This document shows positions 27,435 to 35,866 of a stretch of 64,000 bases of DNA, in pieces. The stretch lies in assembly GCA_039029315.1 (NCBI GenBank), contig JBCCGK010000061.1:5499-69498 (forward strand), read 5' to 3'. Positions within the stretch are counted from its first letter, which is position 1. Each line of letters opens with the position of its first letter. Position numbers and translations under genes: made by a program. The notes under the pieces were generated by a model, which saw only the letters and a program-made list of their open reading frames with translations, was not told the origin of the DNA and did no database searches. This DNA is from JBCCCJ01 sp039029315 (GTDB lineage Bacteria; Bacteroidota; Bacteroidia; J057).

Positions 27435-27552
27435 CTGCTCTGCGTCCATCTTGATGAATCTTCAAGAATTGGGAAATTTTCCTAGCAAGTCGTACCTTAG
27501 AGTTTCATTTTGTACAAAAACATTACTTCTCCGACCCTCTAATTCTTCAATC

Positions 27553-28119
27553 ATGGCAGACATTAGCATCTCAGAACTACTTGAGGAGACCAGAATGAAT
27601 ATGGAAATGTCCATCGAACATTTCAAAAAAGAACTCACAAAAGTCCGCGCAGGAAGAGCGACTCCAGACATGGTGGACAGTGTCCGGGTAGATTATTATG
27701 GTTCCATTGTTCCGATCTCTCAGGTAGGGAACATCAGTGCACCAGATGCACGGACCATTACGATTACTCCCTGGGAAAAAAATATGATCCCCATCATAGA
27801 AAAAGCAATCAGAGATGCGAATCTCGGCTTCAACCCTGGCAGTGATGGTGATATGGTGCGGGTTCCAATTCCAGCTCTGACAGGAGATCGAAGGAAGCAA
27901 TTGGTCAAACAAGCAAATGATGTAGCTGAAAATTCCCGAATTTCTATCAGAAATGCTCGCAGGGATGCCAATAGCACACTGAAGAAGATGCAAAAGGATG
28001 GAGAACCAGAAGATGCAGTAAAAACAGCAGAGAAAAAAGTACAGGATATTACAAATGAATTTGGAAAAAAAATCGATGCAATCCTGAAAGAAAAAGAAAC
28101 CCAAATTACAACAGTATAG
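27553..28119 (+). CDS. frr: Ribosome recycling factor
   Basis: RRF releases ribosomes after termination with EF-G. The ATG at 27553 (MADISISELLEETRMNMEMS) gives 188 residues, the normal length, including the signature KELTKVRAGRATPDMVDSVRVDYYG and the C-terminal helix-rich domain. A longer frame back to 27301 would overlap gatB and is rejected. The stop is immediately followed by palindromic element B. Confidence 0.97.
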   Translation: MADISISELLEETRMNMEMSIEHFKKELTKVRAGRATPDMVDSVRVDYYGSIVPISQVGNISAPDARTITITPWEKNMIPIIEKAIRDANLGFNPGSDGDMVRVPIPALTGDRRKQLVKQANDVAENSRISIRNARRDANSTLKKMQKDGEPEDAVKTAEKKVQDITNEFGKKIDAILKEKETQITTV

Positions 28120-28120
28120 A

Positions 28121-28287
28121 CCTAGTGGTTCAAGCCATAAGTTCTTGACAATCCAAGTCTGGTCCTTTTACACTCCACCTGCCTTATTTTTTCGTCAGAT
28201 AGCACGCTATCTTCCTCAAAAATGCGTTGGCGGAGAACAAAAATCCTACGACTTAATGATCAGAAACTTAATTCTTGAACCACTAGG
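28121..28287. repeat. Long imperfect palindromic element B (167 bp)
   Basis: Perfect 14-bp inverted ends CCTAGTGGTTCAAG / CTTGAACCACTAGG (28121-28134 and 28274-28287) bound a 167-bp element whose inner parts are also complementary. The centre GATAGC-AC-GCTATC (28197-28210) coincides with the midpoint. It fills the space between frr and alkB and includes the last codons and stop of the AlkB-like gene. Same architecture as element A but different sequence. Confidence 0.75.
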
Positions 28288-28879
28288 ATTCCTCAATCCA
28301 ACGGAAGGTCAAATTGATTCGGGGAGCAATGTTCCGGGCAGTCTTCGAAATCTGATGCTGCCAGTTGTGCTGTGTTTCTCCTTTCATAATCAACAGACTT
28401 CCATGCGCAAGATCAAGTCGGACACGGGCTTGATCTTGTTTGTGTTTATGGCGCAGATGAAATCTTCTGATTCCCCCAAAACTGACAGAAGCAATCACGG
28501 GATTTCTTCCTAATTCTGGTTCATCATCACTATGCCAGGACATGCTATCCTGACCATGTCGATAAAGATTCAGCAATACACTATTGAATCGACAGCCTGT
28601 GGCTGACTCTATCTTTTGTTTGATCTGAAGAAGAGAGGGAGTCCAGGGAGTAGCCAATAGGCGAAGACCAGAATACGTGTAGCTTATTCCTGAATCTCCA
28701 TACCAGGCCACCAATCTTGGTTGTGGGATTTTCTTCCCAAATATCAGAATCTCTTCCTGACGCCAGTCAATGTCTGATTTCAGAGCAGTGAAAAAGCGAT
28801 TGCTGTCTGTTTCAGAAAAAAAAGAAGCATGATACCAAAGCTCTCCATCCGGAATTGGAATCTCTTCCAGCTTAGACAT
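28283..28879 (-). CDS. AlkB-like Fe(II)/2-oxoglutarate dioxygenase
   Basis: This 198-residue protein has the AlkB family iron ligands HSD (His116, Asp118) and His171, and the RINLTFR motif for 2-oxoglutarate binding (Arg187 and Arg193). The double-stranded beta helix includes NSVLLNLYRHGQDSMSWHSD. The family repairs alkylated bases (oxidative demethylation) or modifies RNA. It overlaps the Dabb gene by 8 bp, so both are co-transcribed. Its end lies inside palindrome B. Confidence 0.93.
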   Translation of the reverse strand: MSKLEEIPIPDGELWYHASFFSETDSNRFFTALKSDIDWRQEEILIFGKKIPQPRLVAWYGDSGISYTYSGLRLLATPWTPSLLQIKQKIESATGCRFNSVLLNLYRHGQDSMSWHSDDEPELGRNPVIASVSFGGIRRFHLRHKHKQDQARVRLDLAHGSLLIMKGETQHNWQHQISKTARNIAPRINLTFRWIEES

Positions 28880-29165
28880 CTACTGTATCATATACGATGA
28901 CCTTTTCCCAAAGCCCGGAGCATGTATCTACAAAGACATGATGGTCTGGATGATCCTGATAGACGTCCTGATCGGCTTTGTTGTGAAAATACAGCAACAA
29001 AGAATAATCAAAAGAATCATCTACAACCTCTCTTGCTGAAGGGGAGGCCACACCAATATGGGACTGCTGAATCAAATCGATTTTGACAAGATCTGCCAGT
29101 CCTGCTTCCATGAGTTGCTTGTCAGCACCTGGTTTCAACCAAAAAAATACGTGATGAATGAACAT
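28872..29165 (-). CDS. Dabb family stress-response protein
   Basis: This 97-residue protein is a dimeric alpha/beta-barrel (Dabb) domain protein: FIHHVFFWLKPGADKQLMEAG at the start and YLLYFHNKADQDVYQDHPDHHVFV in the centre are typical. Function of bacterial Dabb proteins is mostly unknown. It overlaps the alkB-like gene by 8 bp and follows the psuG gene by 14 bp on the same strand. Confidence 0.88.
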   Translation of the reverse strand: MFIHHVFFWLKPGADKQLMEAGLADLVKIDLIQQSHIGVASPSAREVVDDSFDYSLLLYFHNKADQDVYQDHPDHHVFVDTCSGLWEKVIVYDTVDV

Positions 29166-29179
29166 AATATTTTCAAAAA

Positions 29180-30082
29180 TTACATTGCCGAAGCGATCTG
29201 AGCCGCCAATCGGGCGTTGTTGTATACCAATTGAATATTGGAGAACAAACTGTCTCCTTCCGTAAGTAGTTTGATTTTATTCAGTAAAAAAGGTGTCAAT
29301 TCTTTCCCGTGGATCTGAAGTCGATCTGCTTCTTCAATGGCTTGATCTATGATTAGGCTGATCTGTTCCTTATTCATCGAATATGATGCAGGGATAGGAT
29401 TGGCGATCAGCATTCCTCCCGGATATCCCAACTGCCGCTGTGCTTGTATCACGGCTGCAATCTCTTGCGGCGAATCCAGTCTTGAAGGAGATTTTGAGCC
29501 ACTTTTTCGGGTATAAAAAGCTGGGAATTCATCCGTCTGGTAACAAATCACCGGCACACCATGTGTTTCCAGATATTCCAGGGTGAGGGGAATATCCAGG
29601 ATAGATTTGACTCCGGCAGAAACCACAGCAACGGGTGTCTGCGCCAACTCCTGCAAATCCGCAGAGATGTCCATCGTCTGGCTCGCACCACGATGTACTC
29701 CGCCCACGCCTCCGGTAGCAAATATGTGAATCCCGGCAAGGCTTGCCCCGATCATGGTTGCAGCTACTGTTGTTGCCCCATGCTGCTTTTGTGCAAGCAG
29801 AAGTGGCAAGTCTCTGCGACTCGCCTTGGGCATATCAGACTGAGTCGCCAGCAATTCGAGCTCTTGTTGTCCCAGACCCACACAGATTTTTCCATGCAGA
29901 ACGGCAATCGTTGCAGGAATTGCCCCCTCCGCCCGAATGATGCTTTCGAGTTTTTTGGCTGTTTCCAGATTTTCAGGATAGGGCATCCCATGTGCGATGA
30001 TGGTTGATTCCAGGGCGACAATCGGCATCCCTGTCTGCACAGCTTTTGTGACTTCCGGGTGAATGTTGAGAAAGGCTTTCAT
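29180..30082 (-). CDS. psuG: Pseudouridine-5'-phosphate glycosidase
   Basis: PsuG splits pseudouridine 5'-phosphate into uracil and ribose 5-phosphate. The 300-residue protein has the conserved PIVALESTIIAHGMPYPEN start, the GGVGGVHRGASQTMDIS block and the catalytic Lys159 in SAGVKSILDIP. I chose the ATG at 30082 (MKAFLNIHPEV); a longer frame to 30244 is unlikely. The partner kinase psuK is not in the window. Confidence 0.93.
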   Translation of the reverse strand: MKAFLNIHPEVTKAVQTGMPIVALESTIIAHGMPYPENLETAKKLESIIRAEGAIPATIAVLHGKICVGLGQQELELLATQSDMPKASRRDLPLLLAQKQHGATTVAATMIGASLAGIHIFATGGVGGVHRGASQTMDISADLQELAQTPVAVVSAGVKSILDIPLTLEYLETHGVPVICYQTDEFPAFYTRKSGSKSPSRLDSPQEIAAVIQAQRQLGYPGGMLIANPIPASYSMNKEQISLIIDQAIEEADRLQIHGKELTPFLLNKIKLLTEGDSLFSNIQLVYNNARLAAQIASAM

Positions 30083-30175
30083 CTCGGCGCAACTTACAAA
30101 GTTTTCTTTCAGCCTACCATATTCTGAAATGATAGATTTTCTGTAATTTAGATCCCAAACCATTGAGATTCGTTT

Positions 30176-30703
30176 ATGACTAATTTGACATATTATTTTT
30201 GCATAGGGATCTGTTTTTTGTTTGCCTGCAAAAGCCAAAAACAAACAGAATCGGGCTCAAACACCCAGACAGACGTTCGCCTAGTAGAATCGATTCCTTC
30301 TACAGCCTCCAATTTGGATTTTGAACTCATTCAGGATGGAATGTATTGTGGATACAATGAGACGGGTGATCTCTTGATCCAGGATGCCGATGCCTGGAAA
30401 AGTCTTTGGTCAAAAGTAGGCTCAAATCAAATTCCTCCTCCAGACCTGCCTGTTGTAGATTTTTCGACACATATGGTACTTGCCAGCTTCATGGGTCCTC
30501 AAAACTCCGGCGGCTATGCGTTGAAGATCAGCAAAGTCCAGTCCGATAACAATACAGCCTACGTCACTGTGAGCCACAGAAAACCCGGCCCCGAATGTTT
30601 TGTAACCGATGCGATCACTCAACCTTATTGCATCGTCACAATCAAACGCGAAAATATCAATACCGCAGCATTTTTGATCAAAGAAGAAGTCAATGACTGC
30701 TGA
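30176..30703 (+). CDS. PrcB-like lipoprotein
   Basis: This 175-residue protein has a signal peptide ending in a lipobox-like Cys (LFACKSQKQ) and a C-terminal PrcB-type domain (SGGYALKISKV ... PYCIVTIKR). The family includes a regulatory subunit of the dentilisin protease complex of treponemes. It is followed 11 bp later by the M48 metalloprotease on the same strand, which may be its partner. Role is inferred from the family. Confidence 0.82.
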   Translation: MTNLTYYFCIGICFLFACKSQKQTESGSNTQTDVRLVESIPSTASNLDFELIQDGMYCGYNETGDLLIQDADAWKSLWSKVGSNQIPPPDLPVVDFSTHMVLASFMGPQNSGGYALKISKVQSDNNTAYVTVSHRKPGPECFVTDAITQPYCIVTIKRENINTAAFLIKEEVNDC

Positions 30704-30714
30704 GTTTGCTTGCT

Positions 30715-32775
30715 ATGAATAAAAGCTTCTTTGAGCTCATTCCCCTGGCATGGAATCAACAATTTCTGATCTGCATCTGGTTTAGCTGTTTGTCTTTCTT
30801 TTTTTTTCCTGGCTCCCCCCTCATCTTCTCAGGAAGTCAGCTATATGCGCAAGACTTCAATCATTATCAATTACTGAAAGGCAAGGGTCCTATTCCTGAG
30901 CGTTTTCTTACTGCTGGTTCATATGATGCGTTCCAACTCTATCAAGGCGGGAAGGTCTTGTTCAATGATCCTGTCAGTCAGTATCTCGCAGAAATTGTAG
31001 ACTATTTGCTAAAAGACCAGCCTGAAGTCCGAAAAACAATAGAAGTGTATGCCGTTCGCTCTCCGTTGATCAATGCCTTTTCTTCCAGAGATGGTGTCAT
31101 TCTTGTCAATCTAGGCTTGATTGCGCATTTGGATAATGAGGCAGAATTGGCATTTGTGCTGTGCCATGAAATTAGTCATTATGTTCAGCGGCATCAGCAA
31201 GAAGTTTTTCGAAGTAGCCAACGCCTTATACAACAATCTACCAATAAACTCAAAACCTCCTCCTTGCAAGAACAATTGCAGAGGTTTCAGTTCTACTCAC
31301 AACAGAAAGAACTGGAAGCCGATAGTCTGGGATTAGAATTGTTTTTGAAGACAGATTACAACCTGAATGCGCCCCGCTCCAGTCTGGAACATTTGATTCG
31401 GCAATCCTCTCCTTTTATCCAAACGACGTTTTCGTTGTCACTCTTTGAACTCCAAAAAGTTCAGTTGCCCTCCAGAGTACTTCTCCCGGATAGTTTATTA
31501 AGAATCTCTGCTTTTTCGATTGCTACATCGGATAGTCTTTCCTCACACCCTGCTACCCAACAAAGGATACAACTTCTCGATTCCATCAAGCACCAACTAT
31601 CTAATCAGGGCAGAAGATTTTGGATGCTGGGCAAAAGTCGATTTGATCGACTGAAACAGGTGTCCTTATTCGAAGTCACCCACCTTTTTCTTTTGAGCCA
31701 ACAGTATGAATCAGCCATTTTTTATGCTACGCACTTGCTCAACCAACATCCCCATAGTTCTTTTCTCAAAAAAGTCATCGCACAATCTCTTTATGGCTTG
31801 GCCAAATTCTCCAATGCTGGCCGCTTTTGGGATGTTCATCAGGATTTTGAGGATATTTTGGGAGAAGGTAAAAAGCTGCATTATCTCATGGAAAATCTCC
31901 TCCCAGAAGAACTGAATTTACTGGCTCTGGTTTATTTGTGGGATATTATGAAAAAAGAAGAATCTGACCTGGAGCTTGAATTGATGATGCAGGATTTGTC
32001 AGAGGAATTTTCAAAGCAGCATTTGCTTGAAAACAATTTGTCTCATGTTCAATCCTGGGTATTGGATCCGGATTTTTGGGATTTTTTGGAGACACTCCCC
32101 ACCCAGGATTCAAGCTCTCAGTCGACAGCCCTTCCCTACCAACTCTCCGAAAAACAAAAAAGATTGAAAGGTGTCAACCTGGGCCTGAACAATGTCGTGT
32201 TCGCAGAACCGATGTATCTACAACTTGATTGGCGACGGACACAACCTATCAGGCATGAAGCTTCCGAGCAAAAAAGACAGTGGTTCACCAAAATTTTAAA
32301 ACAGCATTCAGAACAGGTCGAACTCAAAAGTGAGTTTCTCAGTTCTTTTATGCTATCCTCAAAGGACATTGATAAATTCAATGATATTTCTCTTCTCAAT
32401 GATTGGATGGAAGAGAAACTTTCCACACATGAACTCAAGCTTGTCAGCATCAACCACACAGAGATCCAACAGTTAAGAAAGAGATACCAGACTCCTTATT
32501 TTGTCTGGACAGAGATTATTTCACTTACACAAAAAAGAAATGGGAAATTACTCATCGCTTCAGCAGGAATTTTGTTCCCCCCAATTCTTCCTTATGCTGC
32601 TTATTACCTATTAACTCCTAAGCGTGAGACCATCATGTTCACGATGATTTTTGATCTTGATAGTGGAAACCCCATCTTGATGCTTCCACAAAATATTCAG
32701 ATGAAGGATCGACCGGATTTGCTTCATTCTCTTTCATATGATCTGATTTATCAAATTCAACAAACTTCAAACTAG
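30715..32775 (+). CDS. M48 family metalloprotease
   Basis: This 686-residue exported protein has the zinc motif HExxH in VLCHEISHYVQRHQQE, with the downstream Glu in ELEADSLGLELF. A signal peptide occupies the first 40-50 residues. The C-terminal half (about 300 residues) is not a recognised domain, though it is helical. The family includes the quality-control proteases BepA and YfgC of the outer membrane. ATG at 30715 is preferred over TTG at 30706. It follows the PrcB-like gene by 11 bp. Confidence 0.92.
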   Translation: MNKSFFELIPLAWNQQFLICIWFSCLSFFFFPGSPLIFSGSQLYAQDFNHYQLLKGKGPIPERFLTAGSYDAFQLYQGGKVLFNDPVSQYLAEIVDYLLKDQPEVRKTIEVYAVRSPLINAFSSRDGVILVNLGLIAHLDNEAELAFVLCHEISHYVQRHQQEVFRSSQRLIQQSTNKLKTSSLQEQLQRFQFYSQQKELEADSLGLELFLKTDYNLNAPRSSLEHLIRQSSPFIQTTFSLSLFELQKVQLPSRVLLPDSLLRISAFSIATSDSLSSHPATQQRIQLLDSIKHQLSNQGRRFWMLGKSRFDRLKQVSLFEVTHLFLLSQQYESAIFYATHLLNQHPHSSFLKKVIAQSLYGLAKFSNAGRFWDVHQDFEDILGEGKKLHYLMENLLPEELNLLALVYLWDIMKKEESDLELELMMQDLSEEFSKQHLLENNLSHVQSWVLDPDFWDFLETLPTQDSSSQSTALPYQLSEKQKRLKGVNLGLNNVVFAEPMYLQLDWRRTQPIRHEASEQKRQWFTKILKQHSEQVELKSEFLSSFMLSSKDIDKFNDISLLNDWMEEKLSTHELKLVSINHTEIQQLRKRYQTPYFVWTEIISLTQKRNGKLLIASAGILFPPILPYAAYYLLTPKRETIMFTMIFDLDSGNPILMLPQNIQMKDRPDLLHSLSYDLIYQIQQTSN

Positions 32776-32813
32776 AGTTGATGGCTCTGATTTTTTGATT
32801 TACTTTGTATCCT

Positions 32814-33749
32814 ATGCGAATCGTCTTTATGGGAACGCCAGAATTTGCGATTCCTTCCCTGGATATTCTTCGGAAGGCTGGCTATGATATTGTTGGGGTT
32901 GTCACAGCGCCGGATCGCCCTTCCGGAAGGGGCCAAAAATTGCGACCATCCGCCATCAAATCGTATGCGGTCGAGCACCAGATCCCTGTATTGCAACCAG
33001 TAAAACTGAGAGATCCAGAGTTCCTCTCTGCATTGAAGGCCCTTCAGCCAGATCTTGCAGTAGTGGTTGCATTTAGAATGCTTCCCAAACTGGTTTGGCG
33101 TATCCCTGGCATTGGAACCCTGAATTTGCATGCTGCTCTCTTGCCAGATTATCGGGGAGCCGCTCCAATTAACTGGGTGTTGATCAATGGAGAATCTCAG
33201 ACAGGGGTATCTACATTCATGATTGATGAGAAAATTGATACTGGTGGGATCTTATTGCAGCAAACTGTTGAGATTCCCGACAATTGGACAGCTGGAGATT
33301 TGCATGATTGCCTCATGCAAGAAGGAGCCAGGCTTGTGCTGAAAACAGTTGAGGGATTGGAAACTCAAACGATCCAGCCTGTAGCCCAGGATCATAGCCA
33401 GTTTTTTCATCCTGCACCAAAGATTTACAAAGAAGATTGTAAAATCAATTGGAATCGTCCAGCAGGAGAGCTTTATCATTTTATTCGAGGGCTGTCTCCT
33501 TATCCAACAGCCTGGACCCATCTAAATGGGAACATGTTCAAACTATTTCGTGCAAGCCGACTCCTTGATAGGGTAGGGGATGCTTCTCCTGGCCAAATCT
33601 CTATTACCAATTCGCCCGTACAATTCAGAGTGGCCTGCAAGGATTATTGGCTCAGCATAGAAGAAGTCCAACTGGCAGGAAAAAAAAGAATGACAACCGT
33701 AGATTTTTTACGCGGATATAAAGGAATACTGGAACGACTGGAATCATGA
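32814..33749 (+). CDS. fmt: Methionyl-tRNA formyltransferase
   Basis: Fmt formylates initiator Met-tRNA. The 311-residue protein has MGTPEFAIPSLD, the formyl-transfer block LHAALLPDYRGAAPINW and the DTGGILLQ segment, and a complete C-terminal domain. The ATG at 32814 begins MRIVFMGTPEF; an alternative TTG lies three codons upstream. The stop overlaps the next start by 4 bp (ATGA). Confidence 0.97.
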   Translation: MRIVFMGTPEFAIPSLDILRKAGYDIVGVVTAPDRPSGRGQKLRPSAIKSYAVEHQIPVLQPVKLRDPEFLSALKALQPDLAVVVAFRMLPKLVWRIPGIGTLNLHAALLPDYRGAAPINWVLINGESQTGVSTFMIDEKIDTGGILLQQTVEIPDNWTAGDLHDCLMQEGARLVLKTVEGLETQTIQPVAQDHSQFFHPAPKIYKEDCKINWNRPAGELYHFIRGLSPYPTAWTHLNGNMFKLFRASRLLDRVGDASPGQISITNSPVQFRVACKDYWLSIEEVQLAGKKRMTTVDFLRGYKGILERLES

Positions 33750-34204
33750 CGAGCTTTCAAAGCAGTTTATACCCCCGCTCTCGAAATAGCCTCTTAATCA
33801 GCCAGGAGTACGCCATGCGATACTATGCTGGTCTCAATATGATCATCATGCTGGGGGTCTTGATTAAGGTTGTCTCAGGATCAGGATTTGGATCAGGGAT
33901 GATCTGGGCAATTATGATTGCTGAAATTGTGGCACTTGTCCTTGGTAACCTGATGGCTTACTCCAAGCTTCACAGAAGTTATGCCGAGATCTTTTTTGTC
34001 AATGATCATTTTTCTCTGATCTCTGTTCATGACATTTTGTTCAAAAAAGAAAACCATGCTTTTCCCCTTAGATATGCCAATCCATCCATGTCTGATGAAG
34101 ATACGATCTCCATTCACTTCAATGATCAGGTCGTAACACTCAAGCGTGAAAACTGGGATGAGTTTGACTTAATCCGAGATTACCTATATTCGCGACAGTA
34201 TTAA
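33746..34204 (+). CDS. Hypothetical membrane protein
   Basis: I do not recognise this 152-residue protein. It has two closely spaced membrane segments (about 28-70, with YYAGLNMIIMLGVLIKVV and MIWAIMIAEIVALVLGNLM) and a soluble C-terminal half. It is translationally coupled to fmt by a 4-bp overlap. A small PH-like or sensor-like C-terminal domain is possible but not evident. Confidence 0.75.
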   Translation: MTSFQSSLYPRSRNSLLISQEYAMRYYAGLNMIIMLGVLIKVVSGSGFGSGMIWAIMIAEIVALVLGNLMAYSKLHRSYAEIFFVNDHFSLISVHDILFKKENHAFPLRYANPSMSDEDTISIHFNDQVVTLKRENWDEFDLIRDYLYSRQY

Positions 34205-34233
34205 GTCATATATCAAACTTAATATGCAGTTGA

Positions 34234-34254
34234 AATCACCATCAGTTGGTGATT
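34234..34254. promoter_or_regulatory. Hairpin before the CDF transporter
   Basis: A perfect 8-bp inverted repeat AATCACCA/TGGTGATT with a 5-nt centre TCAGT lies 50 bp upstream of the CDF gene. No T run follows, so an operator (possibly for a metal-responsive regulator) is at least as likely as a terminator. Confidence 0.35.
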
Positions 34255-34303
34255 GTTAGTGGTTCGGTTGGTATTCATTTGTTGATCATCTTATTATTGT
34301 TTT

Positions 34304-35263
34304 ATGGCTGGTTCTTCCAAAGGTCCTATTTATGCAGCCATCGCTGCCAATGTAGGTATTGCGATTGCAAAATTTATTGCTGCCGCGATTAGTGGTAGCT
34401 CGGCAATGTTATCCGAAGGAATTCATTCATTGGTAGATACAGGCAATGGGTTTTTGCTTTTGTTTGGTCTCAAACAAAGTAAGAAACCTGCCGATGAACA
34501 ACATCCATTGGGCCATGGACAAGAGGTATACTTTTGGTCCCTGGTTGTTGCTGTTCTGATTTTTGCTGTTGGCGGTGGGATGTCCTTTTATGAAGGAATT
34601 TCACACTTGCAACATCCTGTTCAAATGGGAGATCCTACTTTGAGCTATATCGTCTTGTTGGTCTCTATCGTATTTGAGGGAGCGGCTTTGTATTTTGCAC
34701 TGAAGAGTTTCAACAAAAAAAGGGGAGGTCGGACATTTTGGCGAGCCATTGTACAAAGCAAGGATCCTACCGCTTTTGCCGTAATTTTTGAAGATGGAGC
34801 AGCTTTACTTGGCTTGGTCATTGCCCTGCTTGGTGTTTATCTGGGACATACTTTTCAGGAACCTATGTACGACGGCTTGGCCTCGATCCTGATTGGCGTC
34901 ATACTTACCATTATTTCTGTTCTTCTTGCCTCCGAGAGCAAGGCCCTATTGATTGGGGAAAGTGCATTCCCAGAAGTGAGAGAAGGAATCAAAAAAATCA
35001 TTGAAGATGATGAGGCTGTTGACAATTTCAATCCTCCCATTACAGTGCATCTTGGACCAGAAGATGTCCTTCTCGCATTGGATGTAGAATTCAAGGATTC
35101 TCTCTCCTCTGATTCTATCGAGGAGACTGTCAGTAGAATCGAACAAAAGATTAGAACAGAATTTCCAGTTGTCAAACGGATTTTCATTGAAGCCAAGGCC
35201 ATTTCCAAAACAAAAGATTCCGCCAAAAAAGAAGAAATCCGCCCTCCAGAGGAGAACGGATAA
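34304..35263 (+). CDS. Cation diffusion facilitator transporter
   Basis: This 319-residue protein is a CDF family metal/proton antiporter. The metal-binding helices show the family signatures HSLVDTGNGFLLL and HPLGHGQEVYFW (site A residues), and the C-terminal cytoplasmic domain is present. Such carriers export Zn, Fe, Co or Mn; the metal cannot be told from sequence. It converges on a small lipoprotein gene (27-bp gap). Confidence 0.94.
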   Translation: MAGSSKGPIYAAIAANVGIAIAKFIAAAISGSSAMLSEGIHSLVDTGNGFLLLFGLKQSKKPADEQHPLGHGQEVYFWSLVVAVLIFAVGGGMSFYEGISHLQHPVQMGDPTLSYIVLLVSIVFEGAALYFALKSFNKKRGGRTFWRAIVQSKDPTAFAVIFEDGAALLGLVIALLGVYLGHTFQEPMYDGLASILIGVILTIISVLLASESKALLIGESAFPEVREGIKKIIEDDEAVDNFNPPITVHLGPEDVLLALDVEFKDSLSSDSIEETVSRIEQKIRTEFPVVKRIFIEAKAISKTKDSAKKEEIRPPEENG

Positions 35264-35290
35264 AACTGGGTTAATAGGGGAGACTACAAT

Positions 35291-35734
35291 TTATTCTTGT
35301 GCCTCCAGTTGAATCGTTTGCAGATCATTTGTCTGATCCTGAAGCCAAAGTTCATCCTGAGTCAGTCGCGTAATGATGAGCTCTTCATTCAAGGTAATCA
35401 ATCCCGTCACATCTTGAAGAAGTAGCTGAAGGTTGGTTTCATCATCCAATAAATTCCAACTTCCATCAAGATTCACATTTTGAGAATTTCCCAGGATAGT
35501 CAGGGTATACGTTAAGGTTGCGCTTCCATCCTCAGCAAAGGTATAGGTCCTGTTGTCAAAACTACTGGTGTCATCCTCCCCAGCTTCGTCAGTCGCCGCA
35601 ACTACTTTCCAGATGTTAGCGATTCGGGCCTCGGGGCTTTGCAAACTTAAGGCTGGACCTTGCGGATATTTGCACCCACTCATGACAAGCAACAAACTTG
35701 CTAACAGGCTAAGAATAAAGAGATTTGATTTCAT
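35291..35734 (-). CDS. Small lipoprotein, lipocalin-like
   Basis: This 147-residue protein has a clear lipobox (LVMSGCKYPQG) and a beta-rich mature part with the GxW-x-V start and DGSATLTYTLTI segments often seen in lipocalin-like proteins of Bacteroidota. It is probably anchored in the outer membrane. No specific function is known. Confidence 0.75.
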   Translation of the reverse strand: MKSNLFILSLLASLLLVMSGCKYPQGPALSLQSPEARIANIWKVVAATDEAGEDDTSSFDNRTYTFAEDGSATLTYTLTILGNSQNVNLDGSWNLLDDETNLQLLLQDVTGLITLNEELIITRLTQDELWLQDQTNDLQTIQLEAQE

Positions 35735-35866
35735 AGGGATACTTGTGTTTGTTATAAATTACTCCCTCTCTTAACGATGACAAATAAGAATTATTGAACT
35801 CTTAACAGTACGTCTTTGGCCAAACCTGATCCATTGACGATATTTGTTTGCTAGAATCCCCTGCTT

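Noticed and set aside
27301..27552. Longer frame upstream of frr overlapping gatB
   Set aside because: The extra 84 residues overlap the gatB end and are unlike RRF; the ATG at 27553 gives the normal length.
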